From Liolophura sinensis (lineage: Eukaryota; Mollusca; Polyplacophora; Chitonida; Chitonidae), in the NCBI RefSeq assembly GCF_032854445.1, contig NC_088301.1, forward strand, positions 15,622,281 through 15,686,280: 64,000 nt of DNA, written 5' to 3'. The position numbers and the translations under genes were made by a program. Under the pieces are notes generated by a model. The model saw nothing but the letters and a program-made list of their open reading frames with translations, made no database searches and was not told where the DNA came from. Every line of letters starts with the position of its first letter. Position 1 is the stretch's first letter. This document shows, piece after piece, positions 1-11,990 of the stretch.

Positions 1-300
1 GCTCTGGATGGATGGGATATCATCAAGTGATAGCCCGAGAATACTTTGTGGGCCTGATGTCACTATACTCTGAATGAATGGGCCGTCATCATGTGACAGT
101 CCAAGTATACTTTGTGGTTCCGATGCCAGTATACTCTGGCTGGATGGGGCGGCACCAGGGAATAGCCCAAATATAATATGTAGGCCTGATATCACTATAC
201 TTTGGCTGGATGGGGCGTCATCATGTGATAGCCCAAGTGTCGTTTGTTGGCTTGCTATCACTACGCTCTCGCTGGATGAGGCGTCATCATGTTATGGTGC
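1..300 (+). repeat. 66-bp tandem repeat, about five units, cut by window edge
   Basis: Units recur every 66 bp (landmark TCATC or its variants near 20, 86, 152, 218 and 284). Because 66 is a multiple of three, each unit reads as 22 residues in the same plus frame, with recurring LWLDGA and CDSPS motifs. A TGA at 71-73 replaces the TGG codon of other units, so the frame is broken here. It may be a degenerate coding repeat or a plain minisatellite; the array may continue left of the window. Confidence 0.8.
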
Positions 301-2669
301 AACAATGTCCTAAATCCTTTCGGAAACATCGCTTTGAAATTTTATAATTGCTGCCACATGCACTATGAAATAAGAAGAGCGAATTTCAAGGAATGTAGAA
401 CTACGTGTAGGTAGATTGTATATTTAGAACTTGTCACAATTGCGTCAGCAACAGTCTGCTGCTCTTCCGGGACTCATTTCCCGGCAACTGTACAAATTAA
501 AGCCCTCCCACCCATAGGAGAATAAGCAAATCTCCACATCCGGGCGCCCTGAGGACTTGCCTCTTAGGATCATCTCAAATTAGCCTTATAATAAATTATT
601 TAGCCAACAGGGCTAAGGCTGAAGATATATGGTATTCAGTCTCAGACACGGTATAATGTCCTTATTTCGTATCGATCACTGGTTGGAAATTGTGCAGGGG
701 TCTATTGTCAGATCAGTGTTCAGTGATTACTACTAAAATGGTTCGTGTGTGGGGTAATAGATTTGGCAAGTTCAGCATACACGAAAGCTTACGACGCATC
801 TCAGTTCACTTGCCCCAGTGGCTGATAGCTGTAGGGCATAACGATTCACAGCGGACAAGTAGTAAGTGGAGTACAAGTCCAGTTGTAGCGTCGTTATTTC
901 GTATACACGAGCTCTGCATAAACGAGAGCTTATAGCACGCAACTCAGCTTAACTCAATTGGTCTTACGGAGTTGGTTCCAGCCGGAATACACATAACGAC
1001 TGGAGTACAACTTCACTTCAATTGCGTCGTTATTTCATGTTTCGCTTAGAGTCCTCCGCAACAGTCGAGTTGAGCAGAGTTATGTCCTAAACTCTCGTGT
1101 AAGCCGAACTTTAGATAGAAAAGCTTGCACAAGCTAGTATACCGTCAAGTTGTTTGAACATTATCTGTGGGCGAGAATCTCGGACAAAAATTTGATCACC
1201 GCTCAAGGTTCAGTCCCATGGTAGCATACAGTGACATGTTAAAGTTTAAATATAGTCAAATATAATGTGCCCGGGAAATGAAAGGAAACATAGAACTGTG
1301 GCCAAAATACTTAAAATTATTTTCGTTACCAAAAAGTTTCTTACCAAAAAATTTCACAAGAGTAAAATTGTTTTTTTTTTCAGACAATATTTTGCGAACT
1401 TTTTTCAGACCATACTTTGCGAAATGTTTCACATTATTTTACCTCTAAAAGACAGTTAGAAGTTATTGCAAAGATCATAAGAAAATAGCTATTTTCTAAA
1501 TGTTCCGTAGACAAATAAGGTAAGCTCTCATAAATAAGTGATGTAACGTCACATCACTTAGATGTGATCCAAAAACGCCACCGGAATTTATCCTAGTTTA
1601 AATACAGGTTTGTCTACAGAAATCATGCAGGGTATCTTACTTCCAGGAAATACGTATAGGTAGGTCATTTTGTCCAGATTGAGTTGTATATCATTCAAAG
1701 AACTTAAGAACGGTAAGTGAGAAATCATTACTGGTAGAGATGAATGATAAAGAAAATGTAACCAAAAATATACAGCTGGTGGATCTGTTCCATATGAGAA
1801 ATGAAACTAGAGTTTTTTTTACAGGAAACACCTGCTATATTTCTATCCATTGCATCACAGTTTTAAAGTATATAACAAAGAACGAAGTATAATACACAAG
1901 TGTCACAACAGTCTTCCTCATCCGATTTACACTCGTTGCCGTTATCTATATGCCTGTAAACCTTTAATTGTGGTATAGAATTGTTAGTTAAAGAGCTAAA
2001 GAGCTGGCTTTGCATAGGGCTGACCGCTTTTGATAATGCGCTGTGCGATGGATATACACTTAAGATGTCGCCTTACCGTCTGTCGCCTTACCGTCAAAAG
2101 CGATTTTAGTCGATTTTCGACCCTGAGTAAGATTAAATATAAGTCCTTGAGCCATGTTTCCGCGTGTTAGTTAATTAGAAGTATACAGAAGGTACAGGAG
2201 CCTTACGAAAAACCTTTTCATGTGGACTTCGGAATATACTCAGTAAGATCTGAAGTAATGGCACCTTAACATTGCTATCAAATACGCCCACATCTTAAAA
2301 AGCGAGATATTCAAACTTATGCCCATAGTTGGACCTGTCTTAGCATGTACTTTTTCCTGCAAAACAGTTTAAAGCGCCTGTACTGGAGATTTCTGGCAAC
2401 AAATCTATATTCGCTAATTAAATCACAGTTTCTGTAATCAACCAGAATAGACCCACGCCATATTAGACGCACGCCTGTACTATTTAGAGTTCTAAAGTTT
2501 CAAACAGTTACAATGCCTCCATTTTTGAAGTTTTATGAACTTTAATGCGGATTTACCGAGGCAAATCTAAAATCTAATAGCCATACAGGATCGAAAAAGG
2601 ATCAACACAGTTTTAATCATTGTGCTACTAATAACAACTTAAACTGCTTTCGTATTTTCCACGATAATA
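301..2669. other. Intergenic stretch without a recognisable gene
   Basis: No reading frame longer than about 80 codons and no recognisable domain. Between about 690 and 1090 there are diverged direct repeats: ACGAAAGCTTACGACGC near 781 against ACGAGAGCTTATAGCACGC near 923, and GCGTCGTTATTTC-type strings near 888 and 1025. Near 2070-2095 the string TGTCGCCTTACCGTC occurs twice in tandem. These look like small decayed duplications. Confidence 0.5.
1535..1560. repeat. Perfect 10-bp inverted repeat (hairpin)
   Basis: TAAGTGATGT (1535-1544) is followed by a 6-nt loop and its exact reverse complement ACATCACTTA (1551-1560). It would form a perfect 10-bp stem. No gene lies nearby, so its role is unknown; it could be chance or a relic transposon end. 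Confidence 0.75.
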
Positions 2670-5600
2670 TCTTGTTGGTGGAAGTTTGTTTCTGGTATCA
2701 CGCCCAAACCTAAGGGCAAAAAAGAGCAAAGCCAAGTCCAACATTTAAAAGACATTCGATGACATTCTAACTTCTTCTCGCAGTATAGCTAATAAGCTGG
2801 CTGAAACAACTTCTCATAAAACATATTCAGAGAATTATTCTGTTGAAGTTTTAACATATTAAAAAGCAGCAAGAGAAAATTTAATTGCCCTTTACAATTG
2901 TCCTTTTTCTACTGAAGAGCTTAAAACTTCATTTATAAAGGCACATGACACTGTTTGTGGACCAGGTAACGTTTATTTTAGGTTTCTGAACCATTTACCA
3001 TCTGAGCAACATGAGACGATCTTGGATTTACTTAATAATATTTGAATAACTGGTTAATTTCCACGGTCATGGAGGGAGGTGTGTGTTATCCAGGTTCCCA
3101 AACCGTATTAGGATCATACTGATCCGTCTAATCACCGCTCCAGCTGTATCAGTAAGGCTATGGACCGGATGATAAGGGATAAACTTGTTTGGTTCCTGGA
3201 AACATACAGTGAGGTTGGTCAACTTTAGGTCTCGTTGTTCGATTCCAAACGTCTATTCGTTCGGGTTTTACACTCTGTGGTTTCCGTCAAGGTCGATCAT
3301 CTATAGACCATCTTATTCCATTTGGAACCTTTATTCCTGATAACTTTATGAATAAAGCCGGTCTCACACGTGCGATATTATAAGCGTTAATACGTTGTCT
3401 TTATATCAGATATATCATCGCGTATTATCGCAACTGAAAATTGTAACATATAACAATAGTTGGGCTAAGTATAGTAAAGGCGATATACACTTGGTGTCCC
3501 AAGAGTTTTGGTCATAAAAAGTCATTTTATCTCAAATATCGCTCGTAATCGCAGTATTTGGGACTATTTATGCATTAAGAAACGTACGTAAGTTAATCGC
3601 GATTTTTTTATCTCATTCAGTGATGTAACAATTTAACTATTTGCGATAAATGTGGCAAAAAATGGCGATGCCTATCTTTTGCAATAAGATTGATATCTCA
3701 ATTACTGCGTTATATGACCTTTTCATTGTGCGAGACAACTATCTTATTTTTAGACATTAGTATCGCACTTAATTGCAATAATTACCGTAAGTAATAATTA
3801 TCGCGTCATCTTTCCGAATCTATATAAAGGGGCTAACCACTCCGCCACTCTTCATCCTCATTTTTATGTTGGGTGTGACGAAGGAAACAGCTGACAGAAT
3901 AATGGCAACACTAACACGTGCAATGGACGCCGATGGCATTTACCGCCGAAATTTGACACCGAAACTTACTATCGCAGTATTATCGATGTATTTTCGCATA
4001 CATTGTGATAATTATCGCATATTATCTCAACTAAATCGCTATACAATCGGACAAAGCTATATCGTAACTAGATATCGCGAAATAAAAACCATTTGTGAGA
4101 GAGGTTTTATGAACAATGTGGTGTCGACATTTTTCGATATTTAAAAGGCCTATAACAACATTTGGGAATTTTAGGAGACCTTTCGGATATGGGAATTACA
4201 GGTTACTTACCATTATTTATATTAGAATTTTTTATTTGATCCCATGAGTAAGAAATGGTGCTACAACATCGCAATGTTTCATTACTAACAGTATTATCAA
4301 AGCTGATAACTTAACCAAAACATTAACATCTGCCACAGAGTGCTCTTTATATGTTGACGATTTCCTTATATGCTATACTAACATGCTAAAATATGAATTA
4401 CATTGAACGTGAGCTGCAGCTTTGTGTCAATAAGATCGAGAAATTGGCAGCTGAAAGAGGTTTTGAATTTTCAACGTCTAAAACCGTCGGTATGTTTTTG
4501 TGTTGTAAACGGAAGCTTCATCGATACCCTTCGCTAATATTTTATGGTAAACTACTGAACCTTGTTGGAGAATATAAATTATTAGTGTTATATTTGATAG
4601 TATATTATCATTTATAACCCATATAAATTTGTTATAAGTTAAATGTACGAAGGCTCTCGATACAATTTAGGTCGAGTCTAGAGCTAACTGGGGTGTTAAC
4701 CGATCTGTTTTACTAAATCGATTGTCAGTGAAATGTAAATTGGGCTATGAGTCCATCATTTACTGCTCCGCAAGGGAACCGTACATAAAAATGTTGGATC
4801 TTGTCCATCGCCATGGTTTAAAGCTCAGCTTTGGTGCTTTTAGAGCATAACCAGTAGAGAGTTTATGTGTTGAGGCTAACGATGCTTCATTATATAACGA
4901 GCCTTCAATACATCCGCCTTGAAGTCGGGCGGTCATGTAAAAAAATGGTACTTGTTGCTGCCTCACTTGGCGCCCAACACTGAAAGGGTAGAGCATGGGA
5001 TCAGAGCTAGTTTGCCAGGTGTCCGTATAAAGTTACTGGGTGAGGTGTCATGTCGGGTGTCTTCGGCATGATACTTAAGTGGCGGCAGCACTTTGGCGGC
5101 AAGTGGCGGCAAGTTTGTATTCAAAGATGGGTCGAAGGATGTAGAGAACAGCCACTGACTGAGAACAGTGAATATCTTCTCTCCATCTTCCACCTTCATC
5201 TTCTATTTATCCGACCGAGGCCAGGGCCTTATCATATCATCTCCTGACCTTAGGCTTTTTGTCCTTGCACAGAAAGCAGTTATATGCAGCGACACACTCT
5301 CCGGCCTGTTGACTACAGTTAATAATAAATGTAACAATCCGGCAAGTCTTCAGATTCTAGCCTTTCATTAGGAAACTAATTAAAAAAGGTAAGGACGTTA
5401 TAATCTGTTAGATACCAAGTCTCATTGATACCTTTGGAAACTCAGTCGTGGACAAGGAAGCTAAATCTGCCCTTAATAAAGCTATATCTAGAAGATTCCT
5501 TTTACTGGCTCTTGCTGTAATATTCTTAAGTATATTTGTCGACTGTGGCAAGATGAATGGGATCTACAAGCTCGTTAATAAACTGCAAGACATTTGTCAT

Positions 5601-5966
5601 TGATTATAATTCATACACAGGTGGTATGTTTAGCACAGCAGTTTTGGTGAGGTGCCGTTTCGGGTATTCTCGTTTGACGCTTAAATTTATCCTGATGGCG
5701 GTATTGCTCCCGAGTGTGTTGGATGTGATGCTCCATAAGGCATCAAATATATCTTTGTGACAGTCAACACTATGTGTGATTTTTTTTGGACGTATCGCTG
5801 TTTGTTGTATATTTTTTTAAACTAAGGTTTAGTTCTTTAGGTCGGATTTTAAACATGTTCTTTTTTTTCTGGATGTTCATTATATTCAAAGCACACTCGC
5901 CGCTGCATGTGATACGGCTGAAGTATTGCCAATTTGGCGTTCAGCAATAATCATTTATTCATTCAT
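2670..5966 (+). mobile_element. Decayed 5'-truncated LINE copy, same family as the full-length element at 16.3-22.3 kb
   Basis: From about 2670 the sequence follows the second half of the intact element's ORF2: the stretch around 2705-2810 matches about 19410-19510, the block at 4340-4380 still encodes the reverse-transcriptase Y-V-D-D box, and 5280-5480 follows the RNase H region. The end near 5855-5966 matches the intact 3' terminus (TTTTAAACATGTTC, then a GGCTGAAGTATTGCC-like core and an ATTC tail). Many indels and stops break every frame, so it is a pseudogene. It is truncated at the 5' end, as is usual for LINE copies, and is interrupted by a DNA transposon. Confidence 0.88.
3353..4105. 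mobile_element. Non-autonomous DNA transposon nested in the LINE relic
   Basis: Aligning the relic to the intact ORF2 shows an extra ~750 bp here. TTTATGAA is present on both sides (3345-3352 and 4106-4113), consistent with an 8-bp or slightly longer target duplication. The ends form imperfect inverted repeats: AAAGCCGGTCTCACACG on the left, and AAAACCTCTCTCACAAA as the reverse complement of the right end. The interior is packed with ATCGC/GCGAT motifs such as TTATCGC, which resemble subterminal binding-site repeats. A 92-codon open stretch at 3866-4144 has no recognisable transposase motif. The superfamily is unresolved (hAT-, Mutator- or Harbinger-like). Confidence 0.6.
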
Positions 5967-6145
5967 TCGTTCATACATTTCGTGTGGATTTTGAACGGCA
6001 ACGCGCGCATAGACCAGGCTGATATTTTGTTCATGGTCATCATTTGGTAATAGGGAAAATTCGATTGGAATTGTACTGATCGATTTTTTGCCGACATTCT
6101 CCAGTAAAACATTTAAGCTTCCACTGGATAAATGGCAATGCTGGT
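5967..6145. other. Short unique spacer
   Basis: Nothing recognisable lies between the LINE relic and the next SINE fragment. Confidence 0.4.
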
Positions 6146-6262
6146 TAATTTATTTATTTATTTATTTGACCGTACTCAAGAATATTTCACTTATACGACG
6201 GTGGGCAACATTATAGTCTGGGGGAAACCCACAACCATCCGCAGGTTGCTGGAGACCGGAAA
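6146..6262 (-). mobile_element. SINE fragment (3' part)
   Basis: Read on the minus strand, it carries the SINE core (GGTTGTGGGTTTCCCC, GTGAAATATTCTTGAGTACGG) and ends in an ATAAATAAATAA tail. The tRNA-related head is missing. Confidence 0.75.
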
Positions 6263-6879
6263 GGAACAGGTTAATTAATTTAGCAAACAATGCCATACAT
6301 TCTTAGGGATGGGGTCATGTCCACCATTTCATAAATTCCATATATGTATAAGTGTTGACATTGACGTTCTTGTGCCATTCGTCAGCCATAGTGGACGTTC
6401 TTTTTACCTTAGGCCATGAATCCCTCAATAAATTCCAAAAACAAGACAAAGCCGAAAATCCATCATGCACGTGAGCACGTGCTGACAGTTCCAGATTACC
6501 TTTTGGCAACATTAGTATTCCAGAACATACCAAAAGCTTGTCCGCTTATTAAGAAAAAATGGAATCTATCAAATTTGTGAAAGAGCTTTTCAAAGATTCA
6601 CCGTGATGAGACATATGCGTGTCGCATAAGAACTGGTGGGAATGCAAAAGAAATATTGTGAAAGTTTTATAACAACGATATATTGACGTAACCGTTTAAT
6701 TTTGATAAACCGGTTCTAACCAAGGTCGTTTCCGAATATAACTGCTCGGTTTTTCACCTGTGACTAAACTAATGGAACATTTAACACTAGGTTTGTTGAT
6801 TTAACCTATGATGTTGCTCTTCATCATAACATAAAACGTTAAATGGTAAACGTTAAATAAAACGTTAAATAATGCGCCT
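6263..6879. other. Intergenic, nothing recognised
   Basis: No long reading frame, RNA gene or repeat could be supported here. Confidence 0.4.
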
Positions 6880-7215
6880 CTAAACGTTGTGCGTCAGAGT
6901 TGCTTTAAATGTTGTAAGCTTAAATGTAGTTTAATGCTGTTATAAACACTTACACTGATGTTGCTTTGAACCCTGTACGCTAAATTGGCGCTGCCTTAAA
7001 CGCAATGCATTATGTTGTTTTAAACGCTATATATATTAATGCTGCTCTGAACGCTCTACATTAATGCTGTCCTAAACCACGCGCCGTAATGCTGATAAAA
7101 GGGATAAGGGTGAAGCCATGGACTGTAAGCAATGAATGCACTGTCATTGCCCTAATGAATTGCTGTGCATAAGTGCTGCTTTGAACACTGTGTAGGTACA
7201 TTAATTCTGTTTTAA
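6880..7215. repeat. Decayed ~32-bp tandem repeat array
   Basis: A diverged unit related to TTAATGCTGCTTTAAACGC recurs about ten times (for example near 6938, 6958, 7008, 7038 and 7062). Spacing is irregular, so the array is old. Confidence 0.6.
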
Positions 7216-7289
7216 ATTATTAATTTTATTGCTATGCTAACGTCAACACAAGTGTCATCAACCTGTTATTATCACCAAGACCCCAAGAA

Positions 7290-7690
7290 AAACGGGTGAA
7301 GGGGAATCCAGTGTCGATGGTCGGGGTAAAACCTTTGCTTTGGGTGCCTTGTTGGCACATGAGACGCGTACCTTACTTAATGAGCCACATTGCTATGACA
7401 CACAGAGATCAGGTTCAAACCCGCCGTTGGACAAGAAATTTGTTTCCCCTGATCTCACTGCTTGGGGGAGCCTTGGTATAATAGGCGGTCGGTGATACTC
7501 CTGTGGCAGCTTGCACAGGTCACCGTTAGTTGAAAAGCGCTAGTCTTCCACCAGTATAATATGCACATCTGTATGTCCCACATGGAAAAAAATGTCAGTG
7601 AATTGCCAACGGATGGCGGTTTACGCCGGGCACTCAGATTTACTCCCCTCTCCCACTTATGAAATTGGCCGCCATCGTGCAATTGAAAAC
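7290..7690 (+). mobile_element. Old tRNA-derived SINE-like element
   Basis: AGGTTCAAACCCGC near 7411 resembles the B box of a tRNA promoter. Downstream are fragments typical of the window's SINEs, such as CTTCCACCAGTATAATATG near 7545 and GGCCGCCATCGTGCAA near 7667. The copy is strongly diverged and its limits are approximate. Confidence 0.45.
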
Positions 7691-9380
7691 TTCATGAGTA
7701 TAGTATTAAGCAACAAGCAAATTGATAACTTAAATCAATGAACTTCCACCAGAATGGCGAACACACCGCGACTGTCATGATACAGCAGAATAACCCTCAA
7801 AAAGGTTTAAAACGATTTATAAAACTAAAAAGACCTGGGCTTTCTAACAACATGTGGTGAACATAACCTGACGTCTAACTTTGCCCTCTGCATAGTCCAT
7901 TATAAAGCCAAAAGTACTTTCCTAGTACCACAAGACGCATATTCTCCGAAGCAATACGTGACAAGCATAAATGAAACACCTCCAAAAGGAAACCGACGTT
8001 CAGGAAAATCCAATACAGTTCAACCTGGCCAGTACTCTCCTTATGCAGAGAACCGTAACCGTAAGTCTACTCAACCTCTGCTGAATAGCCTGCACATCTC
8101 GCATATGGTGACTTAAACATAGTTATTTAACATAATCCTGACCGATCAATGGAAACAACTCTACTATCTTCCGGCGGGACGTCGTTAACAGCAAATGACA
8201 GTTGTCATGTGCAGACACCTATAGCTCTATATACGACAATAATCCGATTCGATGGCGAGGCCAAAGAATTGAAAAGATTATGTGGATTTCAAGGTTTACT
8301 GTAGAATTTGTGTAGCACAGCTATTATCCACAGTGAATAGTCGTGTTGTAATAGCTCAAAGGCGCGATTTGACGACGGAAAGTAAAGACTTCCAAAGAGC
8401 TCCTGGACGCTTCCATGTCGTTTTCTCTGACGTTTTTGTGGTATAAGGACAGGGCTATGTCTGCATGCCATGTTCTGTGAGATTAAATAAATTAGTAAAA
8501 GCTATACAGAAAGAGAAAACCTGCAAACGAGAGAGAGAGAGGGGATATTTGCAAGGATATTAAAATGCAATGGGAAACGAACAAACAGAGAGTGGCTCAA
8601 ATGGCCGTCGGAATTCCATTTGCCCGCATTAAGTAGAGATTTAGAGCTATCGCCTTCATGGCTGTGAAAGAAAATGTTTCAACCAGTTCTGCTCCAGTAC
8701 TACAACCTGTTACTGTACGTTAGAGGAAGTTTTATTTTCTTAAATATAATTACTTACAACCCTTTTTGACAAACAAGGGCCTCAGCTTCTCTGCTAATTT
8801 CCTCGCATTCGTGTTCTTCGGTCGACATCTTACTTTTGCTAGTTCTTGTTTGATGATGAATATTAATGAAGACCCACCCCTACTTCAACCAATGAAAATT
8901 TGTAGCCTTCCGCGAAGGCTTTTCTCTGCGTTCGCTTTATATTACTGCCACCACTTGACTAGCCTTACCTTTGGAGCTTGCGCGATGCACGTGGGTTTAT
9001 TTTGGTATAGCCTCATCACAATATCTTCACGCCGACCTGTAATCATCCTTTGTGAGTAAAATTGTTTCCGACAAAGACAATGCGTGAGTATTAAGTATAA
9101 CAGACACGGACAAGGCTGAGAGAGAGTTTGTGTTTTATTACTACCTTTAAGCTCTTCGGATAGAGAAAGGGAGGTAATGCCGAACAAACAATGCACATGG
9201 CATATGCCTGGATACACTGTAGCAAGCAGTCTAGTATACATATTAAATTGACGTTACGACTTTCTTGAAGAGTAGCATCTCTATATTCAGCATTTGAGGA
9301 AATTATCCCTAACGTCAAAACTAGCCTAAACAATGATTTAAGACACCATTCAATATATAAAAAAAACAACAGCATGTAGA
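7691..9380. other. Intergenic, no supported gene
   Basis: Open stretches of up to about 120 codons exist on both strands around 8766-9462. They overlap each other on opposite strands, lack domains, and the later part is repeated non-codingly at 10.4 kb. A short (GA)n lies at about 8529-8542. Confidence 0.5.
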
Positions 9381-9384
9381 GTAA

Positions 9385-10345
9385 AGCAAGAGCAAATAAT
9401 ACAAAAAACGTTACATCCCAATTAGCGTCAATGAATGTCCTTTCGTGCCGACTCATTGGCATTTATTTGCATATTTTAAAATAATACATAGCATGGTTGA
9501 TCTTTTGTGACGGTGTTACGTGAAGTTTTAGTGCAACAGCATTTGAGGTTTTGGGCAATGGGAGTCCAGTCGGTTGTACTCTATATGGGTTACTGCATGA
9601 GCATACAGTCTGTGTGTAAGATTATGGACAGTGACCCGGACGGGAATCATTATTCTTGGCCCAGTGCAATAATAGCGCAAATCCCACCATCGGTGCATTT
9701 CTTTGAAAATGTGAATGTCGTCTGTTACGCAATAAAGTACTACACATCTGCTCGTCAGCACATTTTTCACTGGTCATAATTCTACAAGGGCCTTATATGA
9801 CATGGCGTTAGAATTTATACTCTTACCTTGTATCCACACAAGCTCCAGAAAACAATTACAGAGAGCAAAGCAATTAACTGAAACAACCAAAGTTGGCATA
9901 CTGCCACAAATAATGAGAAATATGTTGTATTTTTTTTTGTATTGTGACAGCCACCGATTCGCAGCTGTATTTGTTGTCACTGTTCTGTTACATACAGGTT
10001 CTGTGCGAGTTTACTTTGTAGGTGGAGCCTGATGACTGTCCCTGGCAAAGATTAGGGCAGTATGCAATTTGGTGTTAGGCAAAGGACTGACGTCAGAACA
10101 AGCGTTTAAAGTCGACTTAAAGAAGAACGTTGCGTGATCTTCCCGGATAGCTCAGTGGGATATTGGAATGTTTTGGAGCTTTGTGTGTGTGAATTCGAAA
10201 CACGCTCTACCATATACCAAAGGAAGGCGCACTCAGCACTAGTCGTCACAAAAAACACAAATTCCCAAGTGTGGTTTACTGCAAAATAATCAACAGCCCA
10301 GACGTTAGCGTGGCTTCACAGCAAACTTTTAAGTAGTAGAGAAAC
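9385..10345. repeat. Copy A of a ~1-kb tandem duplication
   Basis: Successive blocks match copy B in order: AATTAGCGTCAATGAATG at about 9420; CATAGCATGGTTGATCTTT at about 9487; the GATTATGGACAGTGACCC block near 9620; the TGACGTCAGAACAAGCGTTT block near 10088; and TAATCAACAGCCCAGACG near 10288. The small open frames here are not conserved in copy B and are probably not genes. A tRNA-like stretch at 10142-10206 (GGATAGCTCAGTGGGATA, then GAATTCGAAAC) may be a SINE head. Confidence 0.7.
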
Positions 10346-10424
10346 GACGAGCAACAGTTGAACTTGATTGTAGTAACGTCAAAACTATGGATTCTTTTTC
10401 AAGAATCGCACAGTGTCATTTCAA

Positions 10425-11450
10425 GCAAATAATAAAAAGACATTACATCACAATTAGCGTCAATGAATGCGTCATCACAATTAGCGCCAATGAATGCGTT
10501 TTTTTGCCGGCTGAGCCGCAATATTTGCATAGTTGAAAATGATGCGTAGCATGGTTTATCTTTCGTGACGATGTTACATGAAGTTTTAGCGTCAACTAGA
10601 GCCCAGTTCTTTGTTACTCTATATAGACTACTACCTGAGCATACACTGGGTGTGTACGATTATGGACGGTGACCCAGTCTATGACAAATAATGCGGGAAA
10701 GTAAATCTGAATTGATTGAAGCTTAATCTGGCGAATTGTGATAGTAGATTACTAAACTTCTGTCACATTGACGTCAAGGCTCCGAGATATCCAAAGTGTT
10801 CTTAATCAGAATGCCACAAATTAGGCCTACTAGTTCATCTTAGTACAAACTCTGTTTTCCTGTTCACATTTGTGCCTAAAAGAATTGATGACGCCACTCT
10901 GCAATTTCTCACACTGGCAACATTTGTTGTATTTGAAATGAAGGCGAAGAACGAAACCGTCAGAAAATAAATATCACAAACGAATGGACCCTTCATATAT
11001 AACATTCTCATATTAGGTAAAGGGTTGACGTCACAACAAACGTTTCAAGTCGTCGAATCCAGCTCTACCGTACACCAATCGAAGGCGCACTCATGTGGTT
11101 TAAATTGTCACCCATCACCACTCCAACCACAAACTCGCAAGTGTGAAATATTGCGACCTCGCTAGCACAGTTGGTAGATCGTCCGCTTCAGGTGTGGTAG
11201 ATTCAGGATCAATCTTGAATCTGTAAGGCGTCTCAGTGACGCAGCACTGGATGAAAGAGCCGTGGAAATCCGTCCTGCAAAAAGGAGATACATTACATGC
11301 ACTCTAAGGATTCCTTCGTCGTCATATGACAGCAAAATTGTTGAGCATGACGTTAAACTCCAAGCACTCACTCACTCGCAAGTGTGAAAAATAATCAACT
11401 GCGCAGACAATAGCGTGACGTCACAGCAAACCTTAAATTTTGGATAGTTT
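10425..11450. repeat. Copy B of a ~1-kb tandem duplication
   Basis: This is a diverged second copy of the 9.39-10.35 kb block. It contains its own local repeat of CACAATTAGCG(T/C)CAATGAATGCG (10450 and 10479) and is split near its end by a SINE that copy A lacks. Confidence 0.7.
11149..11373 (+). mobile_element. tRNA-derived SINE (family 2) with 16-bp target duplication
   Basis: Head: CTAGCACAGTTGGTAGATCG (A-box-like), then GATTCAGGATCAATC (B-box-like). Tail: TTGAGCATGACGTTAAACTC followed by CACTCACTCACTC. The 16-bp string ACTCGCAAGTGTGAAA occurs just before (11133-11148) and just after (11374-11389), which marks a retroposition event after the local tandem duplication. Confidence 0.88.
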
Positions 11451-11880
11451 TCACATAAATCCGTCGTGACCGCTATGTCACGTGACGTAAGTTACCACAT
11501 TTTTTGATTTACAATACTTCAGTCCACAGGCAAACAGCCTGAGCAGTTTGAGCAGTTTTGTTTCCTCTGCAGCTGCTCATAAAATTGTGATTAATACACC
11601 ATTCTATCCTTCGTATTCCCCATGGCTATGCAGACATTTTCGGCAAAGTGGCTGGCTGTATTGAAGGTAGTTGGCTCACTTATCCGTTAAAATGATGACG
11701 TTGCTTTAGAGTTTTCATAGGCATTCTAAAACTATATTATTAAGTGGGAATTTAAGTGCAGTAACAAAAAGGAGTAATTGTCAGTCAGTGGAAATATGAT
11801 TTGAATCTATATTCAAAATTATTATTTTTACATTATCTGAAAAAAGTAATAATAATTCTGGGGTAATTGGACGACATTGA
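11451..11880. other. Intergenic, nothing recognised
   Basis: AT-rich sequence without a supported gene or repeat. Confidence 0.4.
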
Positions 11881-11990
11881 TACATTTATTTATTTATTTC
11901 AGTGGTGTTTTACAAGAATATTTTACTTATAGACGACGGCGGCCAGCATTATGTTGAGAGGAAACCGGACAGAGCACAGGGAGATACAAA
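11881..11990 (-). mobile_element. SINE fragment (3' part)
   Basis: On the minus strand the core reads TGCTGGCCGCCGTCG, then a TAAGTAAAATATTCTTG-like block and an ATAAATAAATAAATG tail. The head is missing. Confidence 0.75.

Noticed and set aside
3866-4144. 92-codon frame inside the nested transposon as a transposase remnant
   Set aside because: No DDE/DDD or helix-turn-helix pattern visible; the composition follows the TATCGC-type repeats of the element.
9091-9462. 123-codon minus-strand frame with cysteine-rich text
   Set aside because: Opposite-strand and neighbouring frames overlap it, and the homologous tandem copy at 10.4 kb does not preserve the frame.
10142-10206. tRNA gene
   Set aside because: A- and B-box-like strings exist but the arms do not pair into a cloverleaf; more likely a SINE head.
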